Positions 17,033-24,942 of a DNA stretch of 39,412 nt are shown here, in pieces. The position numbers and the translations under genes are program-made. Positions within the stretch are counted from its first letter, which is position 1. Every line of letters begins with the position of its first letter. Source of the stretch: CAVZLD01 sp964522605 (lineage in GTDB: Bacteria > Planctomycetota > Planctomycetia > Pirellulales > Pirellulaceae); the NCBI GenBank assembly GCA_964522605.1, contig CAZFWV010000025.1:1-39412 (forward strand), in the 5' to 3' direction. The notes beneath the pieces are model-generated. The model was not told the DNA's origin, ran no database searches, and was given only the letters and a program-made list of their open reading frames with translations.

Positions 17033-17794
17033 ATGAGTGACTCGGGGCAGGAACGCACGCGAGAACCGACGCCGCGCCGCAGGCAGTTGGCGCGGCAGGA
17101 AGGCCATGTGGCCCGCAGTCGCGATTTGGTGGCCGCGTTCGTCTGCTTAGCGGCGATGGGCGCGCTGCTGGTGAACGGCCCGCTGCTGCTGCGAGGAATC
17201 AGTCAACTGCTCAGTGAGAACCTGAGTCACGTTCCGATTCGGGCCGATGATGTGGATTACCAGGTGGAAAGCTGGCGGCGAACCGGCCTGATCGTGCTTT
17301 GTACCTTGGGACCGTGGCTCGTGTCGGTCTGTCTGGCCGCCTGCGTCATCCAGTGGATCCAAGGGGGATGGCTGTGGGTTCCGCAGAAACTGATTCCCGA
17401 TCTGCAGCGAATCACGCCCGCACGGAACCTCCTGCGTCTGATAGAACCGGCTCAGTTGATGCGCCTGCTATTCCTGGTGCTCAAGCTGGTTGGTGTTTTG
17501 CTACTCGCAGGCTGGCTGCTCTGGAAGAACCTGCCGTCGATTGCGACACTCGGTGATCTCAACGCAGCGGAAATGCTCCACGTCGCGGGACCACTCTTGA
17601 TCCGGATGGCACTGTGGATCAGCATCGGTCTGTTGTTGCTGGGAGGAATCGATTATGCGTGGCAGCGATGGAAGTACGAACGCGCGCTCTGCATGACGCC
17701 CGACGACTGGCGCGACGATATTAAATCCGTTCACAACGATGTTTCCTCGCTTCGTCGTCGTCGCGCCTTTCAAAAGCCGGATGATGTCGAGTAG
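17033..17794 (+). CDS. flhB: FlhB-like export protein lacking the autocleavage domain
   Basis: FlhB contacts the export gate and its cytoplasmic domain switches substrate class after self-cleavage at NPTH. Here the 253-residue protein has the N-terminal EPTPRRRQLARQEGHVARSRDL and four membrane helices (about residues 30-52, 84-108, 137-160 and 180-205), followed by the linker LCMTPDDWRDDIKSVHNDVSSLRRRR. It then stops. Canonical FlhB continues for about 110 residues including NPTH. The convergent sulfotransferase gene begins 14 bases later, so the missing part is not encoded next to it in any frame. The truncation leaves the gate-associated half intact. A separate protein with the C-terminal domain, like FlhX, could exist elsewhere. 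Confidence 0.88.
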   Translation: MSDSGQERTREPTPRRRQLARQEGHVARSRDLVAAFVCLAAMGALLVNGPLLLRGISQLLSENLSHVPIRADDVDYQVESWRRTGLIVLCTLGPWLVSVCLAACVIQWIQGGWLWVPQKLIPDLQRITPARNLLRLIEPAQLMRLLFLVLKLVGVLLLAGWLLWKNLPSIATLGDLNAAEMLHVAGPLLIRMALWISIGLLLLGGIDYAWQRWKYERALCMTPDDWRDDIKSVHNDVSSLRRRRAFQKPDDVE

Positions 17795-17808
17795 CAAGCC
17801 TTCCGAAG

Positions 17809-18939
17809 TTACGCTTGCTCCCGCGGATACCCATAGCGTTCAGCGTAGAAGCCCCACGCCCGCTCGATCCTTGCACGCGTCTCCGCATCCAGCTCATAGC
17901 GATTGGTCTGATACTCACGCTTGCTCGAAGTAAACGCCTCGAGAGAGGAACGAACCTGGGCAAAATCACCGAGCTGTAATCGAGCATACGCCCGCTCCAA
18001 CTCGCCGAGCGGATCACGAACCAGATCCTCATATCGCAAATCGTGGACGCGATCGGCCGACAACGTTTGCCGATCCCTCTCGAACGCTGCGTACATCTGA
18101 CAGAAAGCCTCGATCACATAGGACTCGAGCTGTCGGAAATGGGGGAGCTGCAATCCTTGCGCACGATCGAGCACGCGCCAGAGCTTCAGGGTCGAGGCAT
18201 ACAGGGTCGGAGGATCACGAACGATGTGCAGGAACTTCGCGCGGGGAAACATCTCGGCGAGCAGCCCGACCCGTGCGGTGTGGGTCGGTGACTTGAGAAC
18301 TAACTGTCGACCCGTGGCCAACGTCATGCTCTGCAAAAACCAACGCAACGCGTCCTGCCAGGCCTGCAGTGACGCCGCATCGAGGTCGTGCAGGTCGAGA
18401 TATCGCAGGCAATTGTCTTCATCGTTGGGAAAGGCGATTCGCAGATAGGGCGAAGGGGTTCCCAAAGAACAGAGCGCGAATTCGTCCTCTTGAGGCGCTT
18501 GCCAGCCAACCTGGACGTTGTCCATCGGCCGCCGTGAGGGTACCAGGAACCAGACCATCCGTGGCAACCACCCATCGGTTAGCAGGAAATGGTTGGCCGC
18601 AAAACACTGATAGGTCGTCGGGGTCGCGAACCGGTCATCGCACGATAACAATTCGTGAAGATAGGTCGTCCCACTTCGCCAATGACCCACGATGAAAATT
18701 GGATCCTCCACCAGCGTCGTCTCGCGAACCCGACGTCCATACCGCAGCTGGCTCGCCAGCCGCATTGTCGAGTTGAAGACGGTCAATCCCGTGATCGTCG
18801 TCGCCAGACCCCACCGCATGGGATGCACTCGGAAGCGATGTTGCCTCAAGAGACCAAGCCAGTCACTCAAGAGCATCCCGTGCCAGAAGCGGGGCGCCCA
18901 AGATGGGTATGCGGCGTGTGACTTGACGGACTTTTCCAT
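17809..18939 (-). CDS. PAPS-dependent sulfotransferase
   Basis: The 376-residue protein matches the sulfotransferase family that moves sulfate from PAPS to a hydroxyl or amino group on a carbohydrate, lipid or protein. The 5'-phosphosulfate loop is GHWRSGTTYLHELL at residues 85-98. The 3'-phosphate-binding region follows as MFPRAKFLHIVRDPPTLYAS near residue 230. LRYEDLVRDPLGELERAY near residue 315 is also typical of the family. The acceptor cannot be inferred. The gene lies on the opposite strand between flhB and flhA, splitting the export locus. The APS kinase fragment at the end of the window may make its sulfate donor. Confidence 0.88.
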   Translation of the reverse strand: MEKSVKSHAAYPSWAPRFWHGMLLSDWLGLLRQHRFRVHPMRWGLATTITGLTVFNSTMRLASQLRYGRRVRETTLVEDPIFIVGHWRSGTTYLHELLSCDDRFATPTTYQCFAANHFLLTDGWLPRMVWFLVPSRRPMDNVQVGWQAPQEDEFALCSLGTPSPYLRIAFPNDEDNCLRYLDLHDLDAASLQAWQDALRWFLQSMTLATGRQLVLKSPTHTARVGLLAEMFPRAKFLHIVRDPPTLYASTLKLWRVLDRAQGLQLPHFRQLESYVIEAFCQMYAAFERDRQTLSADRVHDLRYEDLVRDPLGELERAYARLQLGDFAQVRSSLEAFTSSKREYQTNRYELDAETRARIERAWGFYAERYGYPREQA

Positions 18940-19181
18940 TCCACTGGGTTCCCGAAAGGTTCGGAGCTGGGCGGAGTATCCGCGGCGTCCGATGTGTGCA
19001 CCGGCGCAAACCTTTGCTGTACCATTCTTACGCCGATTCCGAGACCCGAAAATCCGCTCGGATGTCCGCTACCGCTGACAGGATAGCGTTGATTCAAAAC
19101 GCCCTGGACAGTGAAACGGGGATCGGGTACCCTGCCGCCGCTCTTCAGGTTTTTCCTGATTTTTAACTAACAGTGTTCGGC

Positions 19182-19200
19182 CGGGCCAAAAACCGGCCCG
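19182..19200 (+). other. Hairpin in the flhA leader
   Basis: CGGGCC (19182-19187) and GGCCCG (19195-19200) form a 6-base-pair GC stem with an A-rich loop, ending 13 bases before the flhA start codon. It is not followed by a T run, so it is not a simple terminator. It could limit ribosome access to flhA or mark the end of a leader; this is unproven. The rest of 18940-19213 holds no visible gene. Confidence 0.5.
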
Positions 19201-19213
19201 ATCGGCGATTCGG

Positions 19214-21286
19214 ATGGAAATGTTCCGACTGCGAGCCACTGAATTACTGCTGCCGGCGGGGCTGATTCTCTGCCTGTTGATTGTCTTAACTCCGCTGCCC
19301 GCCGCGGTGCTCGACCTGCTGTTGATCGGCAACATCGCGTTGGCGACCATTGTCCTTCTGACCACGATTTATGTGGCGGCCCCGCTTGAGTTTAACGTTT
19401 TCCCCACCGTCCTCTTGGCGACGACACTCGGTCGTCTGGTGTTGAATGTCTCGACGACCCGTTTGATTTTGACCGAGGGTGGATCGTCGGGCATTTCGGC
19501 GGCCGGTGGCGTGATTCAGAGTTTCGGTCAGTTTGTGGCGGGAGATCAGGTTGCGGTCGGGGCGGTCCTATTCTGCATTATCGCCGTCATTCAATTCGTC
19601 GTGATCACGAAGGGTGCGACGCGGATCAGTGAGGTTTCCGCGCGGTTCGCTCTCGATGGGATGCCCGGCAAACAGATGGCGGTTGACGCGGATCTGAGCG
19701 CCGGATCGATTGACGTGGTAGAGGCCCGTCGGCGGCGGGAGGAGATTACCCGGCAGGCGGACTTCTACGGGGCGATGGATGGAGCGAGCAAGTTTGTTCG
19801 GGGAGACGCGATCGCCGGCGTCTTCATCACGGTGATCAACATTGTTGGTGGATTGGCCATTGGGATCGTGCAATATGGGATGTCGCCAGCGGAAGCCGCG
19901 GAGGTTTTCACGAAGCTGACGATTGGCGATGGATTAGTCAGTCAGATCCCGGCGTTGCTGATTTCTCTTGCGGCCGGTTTGCTTGTCACCCGGAGTACGC
20001 AGCGTGCCAATCTGCCCGTTGAGTTCCTGATTCAAATGCTCTCCCGTCCTCAGGTACTGGCTGTGGCAGGGAGTTTTCTGGGGTTGCTTCTGCTGACACA
20101 TCTTCCGTCGATTCCGTTGGTGCTGCTAGGCAGCGGATGTATTGGAGCGGCAATCCTGTTGTCGCGCCAGCAGCAAGAACAAGAAAAGTCGGCCGCTCAG
20201 GCAAAGACCGGGGCGGCGGCGGAACCGCAAAAGCTGGAGCCGCGAATCGAAGAGTATCTGGCCGTCGATCCGGTGGAGTTGGAGCTGGGTCGCTCGTTGA
20301 TTCGGCTGGCCGACGTGCGCCGGGGGAGCAATCTGTTGTCCCGAATTACTCAACTGCGTCAGACGCTGGCCATGCAATTGGGTCTTGTCCTGCCGAAGGT
20401 GCGGATTCGAGATAACTTGCGATTGGAGCAAGACCAGTATCGCATCAAGATCAATGGCAATCCGGTGGCAACGACTCCTTTGCCCGTCGATCTGGTTGCG
20501 GTTCTGGCCACGGCGGAATCGCGACACGCCGTCCGCGGTCGGTTGCTGCGTCACCCGGCCTACAAGCAGCCGCTGCTGGAAATCGCACCCGAAGAGCTCA
20601 GCGCCGCCCAGTCGGCTGGACTGACGTTTGTCGACGCGTCATCGCTGCTCCTGCATCATTTGGAACAGGTCGTAAAGCGTCACGCGGCGGAACTGTTGAG
20701 TCGAGATGCGACGCGGCACCTGATTGAGGAAACCCGGCGGATGACGCCGGCCGTGGTCGAAGAGTTGATGCCGGACCTGATGAAGCTGGCCGACGTCCAG
20801 CGGATTCTGCAGCGACTTCTCGTCGAAGGTGTTTCGATTCGCCAGTTGAGCACGATCCTCGAAGTTCTCGGCGATGAAGCCTCACGGACATCGAGCGAGC
20901 TGGAGCTGACGGAATTGGTGCGGCGACGTTTAGCTCGAACCATCTGTGCTCAGTATCGGGATGCGCGCGATCGACTTTCTGTTGTGACATTGGACCCGGC
21001 GCTTGAAGAACGGGTCCGCGCGGCGCAGCAGCTGACCGACCGAGAAGCCATTCTCCGGTGGACCTCGGCGGAAGTCGAAAGTTTCTGCCGCGCGATCGAC
21101 CGCGGACTCGAATCGCTGCGGCAGCAGGCTCGCCCGGAAGTCCTGCTGGTGCGCCCGGAGATCCGGATTGCCGTGCGTCAGCTGACGGCGGCGAATCTTC
21201 CCGAATTGGCGGTCTTGAGTTACGCGGAAGTCACTGCCGAGACCAAAGTAGTTTCCTTGGGGATTGTAAGTGATACAGAAGAGTAA
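19214..21286 (+). CDS. flhA: Flagellar export protein FlhA
   Basis: FlhA is the large export-gate subunit that uses the proton motive force and binds chaperone-substrate complexes. At 690 residues it is full length. The N-terminal half has about eight membrane helices with the conserved EFNVFPTVLLATTLGRLVLNVSTTRLIL region and a FHIPEP-type loop (ISEVSARFALDGMPGKQMAVDADL, then DFYGAMDGASKFVRGDAIAG). The C-terminal half (about residues 340-690) is the cytoplasmic ring domain with LPKVRIRDN and the VLLVRPEIRIAVRQL end. It starts a second plus-strand run, flhA-flhF-flhG-fliA, after the interposed sulfotransferase. The stop comes eight bases before flhF. Confidence 0.96.
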   Translation: MEMFRLRATELLLPAGLILCLLIVLTPLPAAVLDLLLIGNIALATIVLLTTIYVAAPLEFNVFPTVLLATTLGRLVLNVSTTRLILTEGGSSGISAAGGVIQSFGQFVAGDQVAVGAVLFCIIAVIQFVVITKGATRISEVSARFALDGMPGKQMAVDADLSAGSIDVVEARRRREEITRQADFYGAMDGASKFVRGDAIAGVFITVINIVGGLAIGIVQYGMSPAEAAEVFTKLTIGDGLVSQIPALLISLAAGLLVTRSTQRANLPVEFLIQMLSRPQVLAVAGSFLGLLLLTHLPSIPLVLLGSGCIGAAILLSRQQQEQEKSAAQAKTGAAAEPQKLEPRIEEYLAVDPVELELGRSLIRLADVRRGSNLLSRITQLRQTLAMQLGLVLPKVRIRDNLRLEQDQYRIKINGNPVATTPLPVDLVAVLATAESRHAVRGRLLRHPAYKQPLLEIAPEELSAAQSAGLTFVDASSLLLHHLEQVVKRHAAELLSRDATRHLIEETRRMTPAVVEELMPDLMKLADVQRILQRLLVEGVSIRQLSTILEVLGDEASRTSSELELTELVRRRLARTICAQYRDARDRLSVVTLDPALEERVRAAQQLTDREAILRWTSAEVESFCRAIDRGLESLRQQARPEVLLVRPEIRIAVRQLTAANLPELAVLSYAEVTAETKVVSLGIVSDTEE

Positions 21287-21293
21287 TCGAGCG

Positions 21294-22493
21294 ATGCAGA
21301 TACGAACTTATCGAGCGAAGAATCTGCAGCAGGCACTGCAGATGGTGCGTTACGAGCTAGGTCCCGACGCGAAAGTCCTCCAAACTCGCGAGGTACCGAC
21401 GGGATGGTGGGAACGCCTTTCTCGTGGTCGTCAGTTTGAAGTTCGCGCCCGACGACCCGTCCATCCGAGCGCGGCACCCCTACCGCTCGCCGCTCGCGGT
21501 CGACGGCCGTTCGATCCTCATCCAGCCGATCCGACAGATCATTCGGCGGAGTCCGTGCCGGTTGACCCGGTCGACGGTCACGACTTCCGCGCGCGGCTGC
21601 TGCAGCATTTGCACGAGGAACAGTCCGAGTCGATTCTTGCGGACGAACCGGACCTGACCGCGACTCCCGGCCCGGGCCGTCGGGATTTGGACGGTCCGCT
21701 GTTCGACTTGCTCGCTCAATTGCTGGATGCCGAAGTTTCCGAGCCGGTGGCGCGCGAACTGATGGAACTCGTCCGAACGCAGGCGACCGTTCACCAGCTC
21801 CGATCCTTGACCGAACTCCAGAGTTGTCTGCGGGAAAGGTTGGAGACGGAGCTGAGCACGACGGGGCCGATTCAAGCATCGGTCGGTCAACGACGCGTGA
21901 TTTCGTTGGTTGGACCAACCGGAGTCGGTAAGACGACGACGATTGCCAAATTGGCGGCGAACCTGCGATTGCGCGAGCAGCGGCGCGTCGGACTGATTAC
22001 TGTCGATACCTACCGCATCGCGGCCGTGGAGCAGCTCCGCGCTTACGCGGAAATCATCGATCTGCCGATGGAAGTCGTTGCGACGCCGCGCGAAATGCGT
22101 GAAGCGTTAGTGCGTTTATCGGAAGCCGAGATCATTCTCGTCGACACGGCAGGGCGGAGTCCGCAGGATGCGGTTCAACTGCAGGAATTGAAGACGATGC
22201 TGCACGAGTGTCAGGCGGATGAGGTCCACCTGGTCCTCAGCGCAGTCGGCGCGACTTCCCATCTGCAGCGCATTGTCGAACGGTTTGCTCCCATGGGGAC
22301 GAACGCGTTGCTAATCACGAAGTTGGATGAGGTGACCGGATTAGGAAACGTACTGCCCGTATTGCGGTCGGCCCAGCTGCCGGTCAGTTATTTGACGTGT
22401 GGGCAGAGTGTGCCCGATGACATTGTCGTGGCCGAGATCCCCAAGTTGATTCCGGTACTGCTCGGACAGGCGTCGCTGGATACGTTGTCGTAG
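21294..22493 (+). CDS. flhF: Flagellar SRP-type GTPase FlhF
   Basis: FlhF is a signal-recognition-particle-type GTPase that sets the number and polar site of flagella. The 399-residue protein has a B domain starting MQIRTYRAKNLQQAL, a variable Pro/Arg-rich linker (about residues 55-130), an N domain, and a G domain with the P-loop GPTGVGKTTTIAKL from residue 207, DTYRIAAVEQL from 238, DTAGRSPQD from 284 and TKLDE from 342. All nucleotide-binding motifs are intact. The ATG at 21294 is chosen over a GTG at 21270 that would overlap flhA. Its usual partner FlhG is encoded next, after 38 bases. Confidence 0.94.
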   Translation: MQIRTYRAKNLQQALQMVRYELGPDAKVLQTREVPTGWWERLSRGRQFEVRARRPVHPSAAPLPLAARGRRPFDPHPADPTDHSAESVPVDPVDGHDFRARLLQHLHEEQSESILADEPDLTATPGPGRRDLDGPLFDLLAQLLDAEVSEPVARELMELVRTQATVHQLRSLTELQSCLRERLETELSTTGPIQASVGQRRVISLVGPTGVGKTTTIAKLAANLRLREQRRVGLITVDTYRIAAVEQLRAYAEIIDLPMEVVATPREMREALVRLSEAEIILVDTAGRSPQDAVQLQELKTMLHECQADEVHLVLSAVGATSHLQRIVERFAPMGTNALLITKLDEVTGLGNVLPVLRSAQLPVSYLTCGQSVPDDIVVAEIPKLIPVLLGQASLDTLS

Positions 22494-22531
22494 GTCGTCC
22501 GTTCGGACGTGCTCAAAGGAGAAAATGGCGG

Positions 22532-23443
22532 ATGGCGGACCAAGCCGAAGCATTGCGACGTCTGGTGCGACAGGTCGGCACGCCCGTCGAGGGAGTGAAG
22601 GGGCGCGTCGTTGTCGTGATCGGGGCCCAGCCGGCCGTGGGCGCATCGACCGTCAGTCGCAACCTCGCCTTGGCGTTTCAACGTCAAGGTTGGCCGGCGG
22701 CTTTGGTGGATGCCGACCTGGACGATCCCAATCTGCTTGCGGCGTGGGAGGTGCCGCCTCGTTCCTCGGTTGCCGATTTGACGACCGGTCGGCGGACCGT
22801 CCGCGAAGTCCTGCAGTCGGGACCGGGCGGACTCCAGTTGATCGGTGGCGTTCGGCGAACCGATGAGGCGGTACACGTACCTGGAGCCGGGAAGGCTTTG
22901 GCCGATGCGCTGTGTCGCCTGGCACAGCACCGTTCGGTGGTTGTCGATGTTGGACGCGGGGATGTCTGGTCCGAGCTCTATCAACTTGCCAGCGTTCTGC
23001 TCGTGGTCACGACCTCCGAGCGGATGTCGCTGCATGCAGCTTATGCCTGGATGAAACAGATTGCCGCGCGGCGCACTGCCGCACAGATCTGGCTGATCCA
23101 CAATCGAGTGCAGGATCTGGCCGTTGCGCGTCACGCTCAGCAGCGTCTGGTCCTGGCGGCCGATCGGTTCCTGAATCTGGACATTAGCCTCGCCGGACTG
23201 TTGCCGGGCGAGCAGAAACGGTCCTACACAGCGGAGGCTCCATCTTGTGGTCTGCTGTTGTCATCGACCGGGAGCTTCCACCAGACCCTGGAACGATTGG
23301 TGGTTCGCTGGATGGGAGATGAACGAAAACGATGGCCCGCGATTGCGACTGTTGGCGAAAAGTCAGAAAAAACTGAATCGACGAAGGGCGCGGAGCCGAT
23401 AACCAGCCCCAGCCTGTTCGCGCCTACCGTCGTTAAGATGTAG
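22532..23443 (+). CDS. flhG: FlhG/MinD-like protein with a lysine-less Walker A
   Basis: FlhG is the ParA/MinD-type ATPase that works with FlhF to count flagella. The 303-residue protein keeps the fold cues: VVVVIGAQPAVGASTVSRNLALAFQ at the N terminus, ALVDADLDDPNL (residues 57-68), and a central beta strand SVVVDVG. In the deviant Walker A (normally KGGVGKS) it has QPAVGAS, residues 33-39, so both lysines are missing, the signature lysine being Gln33 and the P-loop lysine Ala38. ATP hydrolysis is therefore doubtful. Several start codons are near AAAGGAG (22515-22521); the ATG at 22532 keeps the correct frame. The last 30 residues are polar and probably disordered. Confidence 0.8.
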   Translation: MADQAEALRRLVRQVGTPVEGVKGRVVVVIGAQPAVGASTVSRNLALAFQRQGWPAALVDADLDDPNLLAAWEVPPRSSVADLTTGRRTVREVLQSGPGGLQLIGGVRRTDEAVHVPGAGKALADALCRLAQHRSVVVDVGRGDVWSELYQLASVLLVVTTSERMSLHAAYAWMKQIAARRTAAQIWLIHNRVQDLAVARHAQQRLVLAADRFLNLDISLAGLLPGEQKRSYTAEAPSCGLLLSSTGSFHQTLERLVVRWMGDERKRWPAIATVGEKSEKTESTKGAEPITSPSLFAPTVVKM

Positions 23444-23633
23444 TGACTACAGAAAGTTTGCGGTCGTTCAGCAGGTTTTCCCGGACAATCAACGATCGAA
23501 TGATCACTTCGGAGGCGGTGCCCGGGGAATTTACGATTGGAATCGAAGCGGCAGCGCAGTCGAACGCAGGAAGCGTCTCGGCTCGCCGTCCGATCACAAC
23601 AGATTGCCGGTTCACGAGATCACGGAGGATTGC

Positions 23634-24452
23634 ATGGCAGTCACGACAGCCACGACGGTTGTACCAGCGAAGCGGCAAATTCAGGATGAGGAGATCGATG
23701 CAGTCTGGCGGACCTACAAAGCCGACATGTCGAACAAAGAGCTGCGAAATCGGCTCGTCGAACGCTATCTGCCTCTCGTGAAATACAACGGCGAACGGAT
23801 CTGGGCTCGACTGCCTGATGGAGTCGAGCTGGACGATCTGATCTCAGCCGGCGTCTTCGGCCTGATGGACGCGATTGATGCGTTCGATCTCTCACGCGGT
23901 GTCAAGTTCGAAACGTATTGTGTTCCGCGGATTCGCGGCGCCATGCTCGACGAACTGCGGACGATGGATTGGGTTCCCCGCCTTGTTCGCTCCAAAGCCA
24001 GCAAGCTTTCGGAAGCAACCAAATCGCTCGAGGCCCGAATGGGCCGACCGCCAACAGAAAATGAATTGGCGGAACACATGCAGATGAGTCTGCCTGAGCT
24101 GGAGAAGATGATCCTTGAGGCGAATGCGGTCAACCTGATCAGCTTGAACAAGAAATGGTACGAGACCGACAGCTACAAGGATGTGCGTGAGATCGACATC
24201 CTGGAGGATAAAAAGGGCGAAGATCCGACACGCCGGATTCAGAAGCACGATCTGATGCGATTGGTCACGAAGGGGCTGAATCGAAACGAGCGGCTGATCA
24301 TCATCCTGTATTACTACGAAGAATTGACGATGAAGGAGATCGGGGCAACGTTGGATCTGAGTGAGAGCCGCGTGAGTCAGATGCACAGCAGTATTGTCCA
24401 GCGGCTGCAAAGTCAACTCGGTCGCCGACGTCCCGAATTCGGGCAAGTCTAG
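23634..24452 (+). CDS. fliA: FliA/WhiG-family RNA polymerase sigma factor
   Basis: The 272-residue protein is a group 3 sigma-70 factor of the FliA/WhiG type, which directs RNA polymerase to late flagellar genes. Region 2 reads RLVERYLPLVKYNGERIWARLPDGVELDDLISAGVFGLMDAIDAF and continues FETYCVPRIRGAMLDELR; region 3 lies around GRPPTENELAEHM; region 4 is NRNERLIIILYYYEELTMKEIGATLDLSESRVSQMHSSI. GGAGG five bases before the ATG at 23634 sets the start; a TTG at 23604 would be longer but lacks a site. It is the last gene of the flhA run. An anti-sigma factor (FlgM) is not seen nearby. Confidence 0.93.
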   Translation: MAVTTATTVVPAKRQIQDEEIDAVWRTYKADMSNKELRNRLVERYLPLVKYNGERIWARLPDGVELDDLISAGVFGLMDAIDAFDLSRGVKFETYCVPRIRGAMLDELRTMDWVPRLVRSKASKLSEATKSLEARMGRPPTENELAEHMQMSLPELEKMILEANAVNLISLNKKWYETDSYKDVREIDILEDKKGEDPTRRIQKHDLMRLVTKGLNRNERLIIILYYYEELTMKEIGATLDLSESRVSQMHSSIVQRLQSQLGRRRPEFGQV

Positions 24453-24484
24453 AACTTCTCGGTCGTATTCGTCGTGTCTCGTGT

Positions 24485-24510
24485 GCGCCCTTCTGCTGTC
24501 GGAAGGGCGC
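24485..24510 (+). terminator. Hairpin after fliA
   Basis: GCGCCCTTC (24485-24493) pairs perfectly with GAAGGGCGC (24502-24510) across an 8-base loop, 33 bases after the fliA stop. No long T run follows, so termination efficiency is uncertain. It probably marks the end of the flagellar transcript. Confidence 0.6.
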
Positions 24511-24548
24511 CAGATTTCGCGGCGGAAACGGAAAATCGAAAATGGATG

Positions 24549-24596
24549 ACCACGGATCGATCGGTGTTTGTCCGTTCTATCCGTCGAATCCGTGGT
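24549..24596. repeat. Inverted-repeat element ACCACGGAT...ATCCGTGGT
   Basis: ACCACGGAT (24549-24557) and ATCCGTGGT (24588-24596) are perfect 9-base inverted arms around a spacer that contains a further ATCCGT copy. Elements with this 'accacggat / atccgtggt' theme recur in intergenic regions of several bacterial lineages. The function is unknown. It sits in the 490-base space between fliA and phoR, which holds no other visible gene. Confidence 0.7.
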
Positions 24597-24792
24597 TCCT
24601 CCCTTTGGCGTAGCGCTGATTCTTGTCTTGCTGCCAATAGCGCCGCCTGGGCTCCCTTCCCGGTGCTGCCCCCATTCTTCTTCGCCAAGGCCACTGCAGG
24701 TTCTTGGCTGCTTCTGACGGTTCCTCTAAACGTCACGGGTGGTGCGAGCCGGTGGAACGATGCTGTTCTTGTCCTCGCAACGGTAGTTCCAA

Positions 24793-24811
24793 GACGGATT
24801 GGCAATCCGTC
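24793..24811. repeat. Perfect palindrome GACGGATTG-G-CAATCCGTC
   Basis: GACGGATTG (24793-24801) and CAATCCGTC (24803-24811) form a 9-base-pair hairpin with a single-base centre. It shares the ATCCGT core with the element at 24549-24596 and lies about 130 bases before phoR. It may be an intergenic repeat of the genome or a binding site; the sequence alone cannot decide. Confidence 0.65.
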
Positions 24812-24942
24812 CTACTGATTTATGCAATTGCAGCGTCGACCGACTGGCTGCGGTCGGCGGGCCGTCTCGCTATGATAAGCAGATTGGACCCCCGGGCGCG
24901 AGAACACCCCGATCGCCGGTGCGGAAACAGGCGAGGCAGCGT

